A stretch of 41,912 bases of DNA from Pseudomonadota bacterium (GTDB lineage Bacteria > Pseudomonadota > Gammaproteobacteria > Thiotrichales > Thiotrichaceae). The notes under the pieces are model-generated. The model was not told where the DNA came from, searched no databases, and saw only the letters and a list, made by a program, of their open reading frames with translations. Positions 38,130-41,912 of this stretch are shown in pieces. The stretch spans positions 1 through 41,912 of the forward strand of contig PDPH01000018.1 in assembly GCA_002747435.1 (NCBI GenBank), given 5' to 3'. Position 1 is the stretch's first letter. Each line of letters opens with the position of its first letter. A program made the translations under genes and the position numbers.

Positions 38130-39908
38130 ATGAGAAGCAGCGGCTTGCGTCAACTCTATCCACTCATCATTCTTACATTACTGGGCTTATTACATGCTTG
38201 CACTCCCTCAGCTCCTGTTATTCCAAAAGCGGCGGTAGGCAATAACCTCCCGCTGGACGCAATACCCATCGAAACAGAAGCTCAAGCTGCAAGACCAACT
38301 TGGAATTTTGGCCAACACCCTTCAGGCCGTCGTGCCCCTTTTAAGCAACATACCGCTCAACACCAAACTCGCACACAAGCTGCTAGATTACCACGGCCAA
38401 CTAAACGTACCCAAACACCCGCAAACTCCACCTCATCTATTCCACGATTAACACCAGCAGTACCTTCCAAAACAGTCGTCAAGCCTAGCATAGAATTAGG
38501 CAATCAACTGCTGGCGCAAGGCAAAAAACAAGCAGCCGCTGATGTTTATTATCGCTCAGCCTTTTCCTATGCGTCACCACAACGTGAACGCATCATTCTT
38601 CAAGCTGCTGAACTAGCAGCCTCTTTAGGCGAAAACCATTTAACTAACAGTTATTTACAACGCATCCCACCTGCGAGTTTACAAGGCGAAAATTTTGCTC
38701 GCTATCAATACATTCAAGCCTTACTCGCCTTACAAAATAAACAAGCTAATCAAGCCTTAGGCTTGCTACCACGTGGATTAGCACCCTTATCACCCGGCTT
38801 ACGTGATAAGGTTTTATTAGTGCGCAACCGCGCTATACAGCTAGGCGGCACTGCCATTCCTAATTATAGCGGACAACAACAATACACCAGCTCAGCTTAT
38901 CCATCCGCCCCCCTTGCTGCTATCCAAACTCCACCTATGGCTGCTACAACAATCGCCTTACCACAAGCCAGTGATAAAATGGCCGTACTGCTCACACAAT
39001 CAGGCCCTTTAGCCGCAGTTAGCGCAGAAATTTATCAAGGCATTCAAGAGGTTCAAGCCAGTCAAGGTGGTCACACCAAACTTTATAGTGTGAGTGCCAA
39101 TAATGCTTTACAACAATACCAACAAGCGGTCGCGGATGGTGCTAATATTGTTGTAGGCCCTTTGGACAAAGAAGCTTTAGCCGTATTGCTACGTAACCCA
39201 CAGGCTTTAAGCGTGCCTATTTTAACCCTTAACTACAATACCGAAGTCGCCTCACCGCCTACATTATTCCAGTTTGGCTTATCACCCGAAGATGAGGCTC
39301 AACAAATAGCAGAATTAACCACAGCGCGAGGCCAACGACAGGCTATTGTCATGGTACCGGATTCGGCTTGGGGTAAACGACTAGCTGACAGCTTCATCAG
39401 AGTTTATCAATCACACGGTGGTCAAGTGATTAGTTTGGTTAATTATCCCAATCGTGATGCGGGCACTTATCTACAACACGTACAAACCGCATTAGCCAAT
39501 GGCCGAGGAGCAAACATGGTATTTCTGGGTGCATCACCCACTCAAGCACGTCTTTTGCGCCCTTTATTGCAAGCACAAGCAGGCATGCTGCCCGTATATG
39601 CGACTTCTCATATTTTCTCGGGTCGTTCCGAACCTAATAAAGATGTCGACCTTGATGGCACTATTTATACCGAAATCCCCCTAGTACTAGAGGGCATTAA
39701 GAACGGCAGTCTCAATCTGCTCAAATTTCCTCGTTTGTATGCGATGGGTGCTGATGCAGCCATGATTGCAGCCCAATTACCCGCACTAGCCCAACGACAA
39801 CAGTTGCGTGGTAAAACGGGTGATATACGTTTGGGCCCTAATCACAGCATTCAGCGTCGCCTGAATCTGGCAACCTTTATTAATGGCGTGCCTACACCCT
39901 TGGAATAA
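38130..39908 (+). CDS. lpoA: LpoA, outer-membrane activator of penicillin-binding protein 1A
   Basis: Lipoprotein that reaches through the peptidoglycan to stimulate PBP1A. The 592 residues have a signal and lipobox LLHAC (Cys24), a Pro/Thr/Gln-rich disordered linker (about 30-130), a TPR-like helical N-terminal domain (NQLLAQGKKQAAADVYYRSA) and a C-terminal periplasmic-binding-protein fold (KMAVLLTQSGPLAAVSAEIYQGI; ANIVVGPLDKEALAVLL; AIVMVPDSAWGKRLADSF). The linker is longer than in E. coli. Its neighbours rsmI (divergent) and yraN (downstream) match the E. coli yraL-yraM-yraN locus. Confidence 0.92.
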   Translation: MRSSGLRQLYPLIILTLLGLLHACTPSAPVIPKAAVGNNLPLDAIPIETEAQAARPTWNFGQHPSGRRAPFKQHTAQHQTRTQAARLPRPTKRTQTPANSTSSIPRLTPAVPSKTVVKPSIELGNQLLAQGKKQAAADVYYRSAFSYASPQRERIILQAAELAASLGENHLTNSYLQRIPPASLQGENFARYQYIQALLALQNKQANQALGLLPRGLAPLSPGLRDKVLLVRNRAIQLGGTAIPNYSGQQQYTSSAYPSAPLAAIQTPPMAATTIALPQASDKMAVLLTQSGPLAAVSAEIYQGIQEVQASQGGHTKLYSVSANNALQQYQQAVADGANIVVGPLDKEALAVLLRNPQALSVPILTLNYNTEVASPPTLFQFGLSPEDEAQQIAELTTARGQRQAIVMVPDSAWGKRLADSFIRVYQSHGGQVISLVNYPNRDAGTYLQHVQTALANGRGANMVFLGASPTQARLLRPLLQAQAGMLPVYATSHIFSGRSEPNKDVDLDGTIYTEIPLVLEGIKNGSLNLLKFPRLYAMGADAAMIAAQLPALAQRQQLRGKTGDIRLGPNHSIQRRLNLATFINGVPTPLE

Positions 39909-39916
39909 GCGTAAAA

Positions 39917-40267
39917 GTGACAACAACTCGCCTGCGCGGACAACAAGCGGAAGACCAAGCCTGTGAATTTTTACAGGCTCAAGGTTTGCTTATCCTACAA
40001 CGTAATTATCAATTACGCAGCGGTGAGATTGACATTATCTGCAAAGACCAGACGCACTTGATTTTTGTGGAAGTACGCTACCGCCGCCATCAACAATTTG
40101 GTGGCGCATTGGGTAGTATAGACTGGCGTAAACAACAGCGTATAATCCGTACCGCACAACATTATCTGCTGTGCCACCCCATTGATCTTCCCGCACGCTT
40201 TGATGTCATTACGCTGGACACGAATACAGAACCTCAATGGATACAAAATGCCTTCACGGCTGATTAA
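39917..40267 (+). CDS. yraN: YraN/UPF0102 family endonuclease-like protein
   Basis: Small protein of the UPF0102 family with a Holliday-junction-resolvase-like nuclease fold; its role is not well known. The 116 residues show the family pattern GQQAEDQACEFLQAQGL, RNYQLRSGEIDIICKD and LIFVEVRYRR, the usual Glu, Asp and Glu-x-Lys-like active-site set, except that the common Lys after EV is Arg here. Start is GTG 39917, 8 bases after lpoA. Confidence 0.92.
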   Translation: MTTTRLRGQQAEDQACEFLQAQGLLILQRNYQLRSGEIDIICKDQTHLIFVEVRYRRHQQFGGALGSIDWRKQQRIIRTAQHYLLCHPIDLPARFDVITLDTNTEPQWIQNAFTAD

Positions 40268-40286
40268 ACCCTAAACCAACAACCCT

Positions 40287-41603
40287 ATGCCAGAATCAAA
40301 GCCCAGCCCCCCAGTCAGTCAGCGGGATATACCTGCTGGTAACAGCGTTGATTTTTTTCGTGAGGCCAGTCCGTATATTCGCCAACACCGTGAGCGCGTG
40401 TTTGTTATTGCCATGCCGGGTGAAGTGCTGGAACAAGCTAATTTTCGCCGTATTCTGCAAGATATAGCCATTATTGTGACTTTGGGCGTGCGCGTTATTT
40501 TGGTACACGGCACACGCCCTCAGATTGATAATCGCTTGCAAACATTACAACATCCGATTCACTATCATCATGATTTACGCATTACCGACTCAGTCGCATT
40601 ACAAGCGGCGAAAGAAGCTTGTGGCTTTGTACGTATTCAAATAGAAAACACCCTTGCTTATGCGCTTAGCCAACGCATGAATACAGTGGCTGGGCAGCAT
40701 ATTATTTCTGGTAATTTTGTGACTGCACGCCCGGTAGGCATTTTAGATGGCATAGACTATGGCTACACCGGCCAGATTCGCCGGATTAATCATCAAGCCA
40801 TTCGCCTGCAATTAGAAAATCGCAATGTAGTATTATTATCTCCCTTGGGTTACTCCCCTAGTGGAGAAGCTTACAATTTACGCTATGAACAGCTAACCGT
40901 AGAAACTGCACAAGCTTTACAAGCTGACAAAGTTTTATTCTTATCTCATACTCCTTTGAATTTACCCACAGAGCTTACGCTGGAAGAAGCTCGACAATAC
41001 CCAAATGCACATGCACTACTTCCCATGATGATCGACGCTTTGCAACATAAGGTAGAACGAGTGCATTTATTAGAGGCTCATCTTGAGGGTGCTTTATTAC
41101 TGGAGTTATACACCCGTGACGGCGTAGGCTGCATGATCTCAGCCAATCCATTTGAAAGCATCCGCCAAGCGACTGTAGAGGACATTAGCGGCATTCTTGA
41201 AATCATTCGCCCATTAGAACACAGTGGCACATTGGTTAAACGCTCGCGGGAACAGCTAGAGCTGGAAATCAGCAATTTCCAAGTAGTGGAGCGCGATCAA
41301 CAAATCATTGCTTGTGCTGCCTTGTATGCCACAGATGATCCACAGATTAGTGAATTGGCTTGTCTGGCTGTTCATGCTCATTACCGCACGGCTCATCGTG
41401 GCGAACAACTACTCAATGCCATAGCCAAATTAGCTAAAGCGCAAGGCAAGACCATACTCATGGTGCTCACCACCCAAACGACAGACTGGTTCCGTGAGCG
41501 CGGCTTTGTGGAGACAGGTATCGATAATTTGCCCGCCAATAAGAGACAATTATATAACTACAAGCGTAACTCTAAAGTTTTATTCAAAACATTAGCGCAA
41601 TAG
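40287..41603 (+). CDS. argA: N-acetylglutamate synthase
   Basis: First step of arginine synthesis: acetylates glutamate with acetyl-CoA. The 438 residues form the classic ArgA two-domain protein. An amino-acid-kinase domain (about 25-280; VRVILVHGTRPQIDNRL) is kinase-inactive in the family and binds arginine for feedback inhibition. A C-terminal GNAT acetyltransferase domain (about 290-435; RQATVEDISGILEIIRPLE, LACLAVHAHYRTAHRGEQLL) follows. It lies 19 bases after yraN; argH lies elsewhere in the window. Confidence 0.96.
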   Translation: MPESKPSPPVSQRDIPAGNSVDFFREASPYIRQHRERVFVIAMPGEVLEQANFRRILQDIAIIVTLGVRVILVHGTRPQIDNRLQTLQHPIHYHHDLRITDSVALQAAKEACGFVRIQIENTLAYALSQRMNTVAGQHIISGNFVTARPVGILDGIDYGYTGQIRRINHQAIRLQLENRNVVLLSPLGYSPSGEAYNLRYEQLTVETAQALQADKVLFLSHTPLNLPTELTLEEARQYPNAHALLPMMIDALQHKVERVHLLEAHLEGALLLELYTRDGVGCMISANPFESIRQATVEDISGILEIIRPLEHSGTLVKRSREQLELEISNFQVVERDQQIIACAALYATDDPQISELACLAVHAHYRTAHRGEQLLNAIAKLAKAQGKTILMVLTTQTTDWFRERGFVETGIDNLPANKRQLYNYKRNSKVLFKTLAQ

Positions 41604-41762
41604 CAATAATAACTAGCATAAGCCTGATGAGATTAATCAGACGAGGGAGTATTCACAAACTGGAAATATGGGCTTTGGAATGGGACGGGAAAATATGCGG
41701 TAGCAGCGGTTAACTCTTGAAAAAAGATATTCACGAAACCTTTTGTTAAAACAGCATATTAC

Positions 41763-41792
41763 TGGTCAAAATCACCATATTAACGGTACAAT
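41763..41792 (+). promoter_or_regulatory. Possible promoter of the SEFIR/TIR-like gene
   Basis: TGGTCA (41763-41768) and TACAAT (41787-41792) are 18 bases apart. The start codon is 33 bases downstream, with a strong GGAGG ribosome site. The 222 bases after argA otherwise show no gene. Confidence 0.4.
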
Positions 41793-41825
41793 CGGCTAAA
41801 ACATCACCCAAACAGGAGGAACCCC

Positions 41826-41912
41826 GTGCCACCAGACTCTCCTAAGGTTTTCATTAGTTATAGCCATGATTCCGAGCAACATAAAGCATCCATACTCGCG
41901 TTGGCTAACCGC
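41826..41912 (+). CDS. SEFIR/TIR-like domain protein, N-terminus only (cut by window end)
   Basis: GTG 41826, with the ribosome site AGGAGG 6 bases upstream, opens 29 codons that run off the window. The peptide starts MPPDSPKVFISYSHDSEQHK. KVFISYSHDS is the first strand and loop of the SEFIR/TIR superfamily; 'SYSHDSxxHKxxVLxLA' is typical of bacterial SEFIR proteins (known pattern, from memory). Such domains occur in signalling and in phage-defence effectors, usually fused to other domains not visible here. The gene starts a new transcription unit after argA, so an accessory or defence segment may begin here. Confidence 0.75.
   Translation, partial: MPPDSPKVFISYSHDSEQHKASILALANR

Overview
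This window looks like a piece of a gammaproteobacterial chromosome of moderate GC content, mostly conserved core genes with a mobile-element scar at the left edge and a probable defence-type gene at the right edge. Several gene orders point to Gammaproteobacteria: a complete atpIBEFHAGDC operon, argH divergent from an algZ/algR-type two-component pair (as in Pseudomonas), the mrdA-rodA-rlpA-dacA-ybeD-lipB cell-wall cluster, and rsmI divergent from lpoA-yraN. Cytochrome c maturation is System II (ResB + CcsB/CcsA), which is unusual for the class but occurs in sulfur-oxidising lineages such as the Thiotrichales. A Thiothrix-like organism is my guess and is not proven by the window.

Layout. 1-99: right end of an IS1-family element (transposase C-terminus plus terminal inverted repeat). 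295-1785 (+): dusB and an unknown 129-residue protein. 1874-7975 (-): a very large thioester-containing alpha-2-macroglobulin. 8315-8911 (+): a ProQ/FinO-type RNA chaperone. 9098-16112 (-): the nine-gene ATP synthase operon with a good sigma70-type promoter at 16160-16188. 16205-16375 (+): a possible 56-residue small protein. 16485-18282 (-): AlgR/AlgZ-like regulators. 18526-22189 (+): argH, cbpA and a DegS/DegQ-like protease. 22230-22518 (+): a promoter, four consecutive hairpins and a strong terminator with no convincing ORF, which I read as an undescribed small RNA gene. 22570-23181 (-): engB. 23339-28711 (+): cytochrome c4, resB, ccsB, a lipoprotein DsbA and coq7. 28720-34876 (-): lipB, ybeD-like, dacA, rlpA, rodA, mrdA. 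35063-35596 (-): ppa. 35721-37121 (+): adk and a DUF2058 protein. 37052-37939 (-): rsmI. 38130-41603 (+): lpoA, yraN, argA. 41826-end (+): start of a SEFIR/TIR-like protein, cut by the window edge.

Functional themes are energy conservation (F1Fo ATP synthase, c-type cytochrome maturation, ubiquinone synthesis, pyrophosphatase, adenylate kinase), envelope construction and surveillance (PBP2-RodA elongation pair, RlpA, PBP5-type carboxypeptidase, LpoA, macroglobulin, periplasmic protease, DsbA) and arginine synthesis (argA and argH, at separate places). The most interesting item is the structured RNA beside engB. Its position, between a + strand gene and the convergent engB, is the one held by Spot 42 in Escherichia coli and ErsA in Pseudomonas, yet its predicted fold (about 255 nt, four stems of about 10 bp plus a terminator) does not match the Spot 42 sequence I remember.
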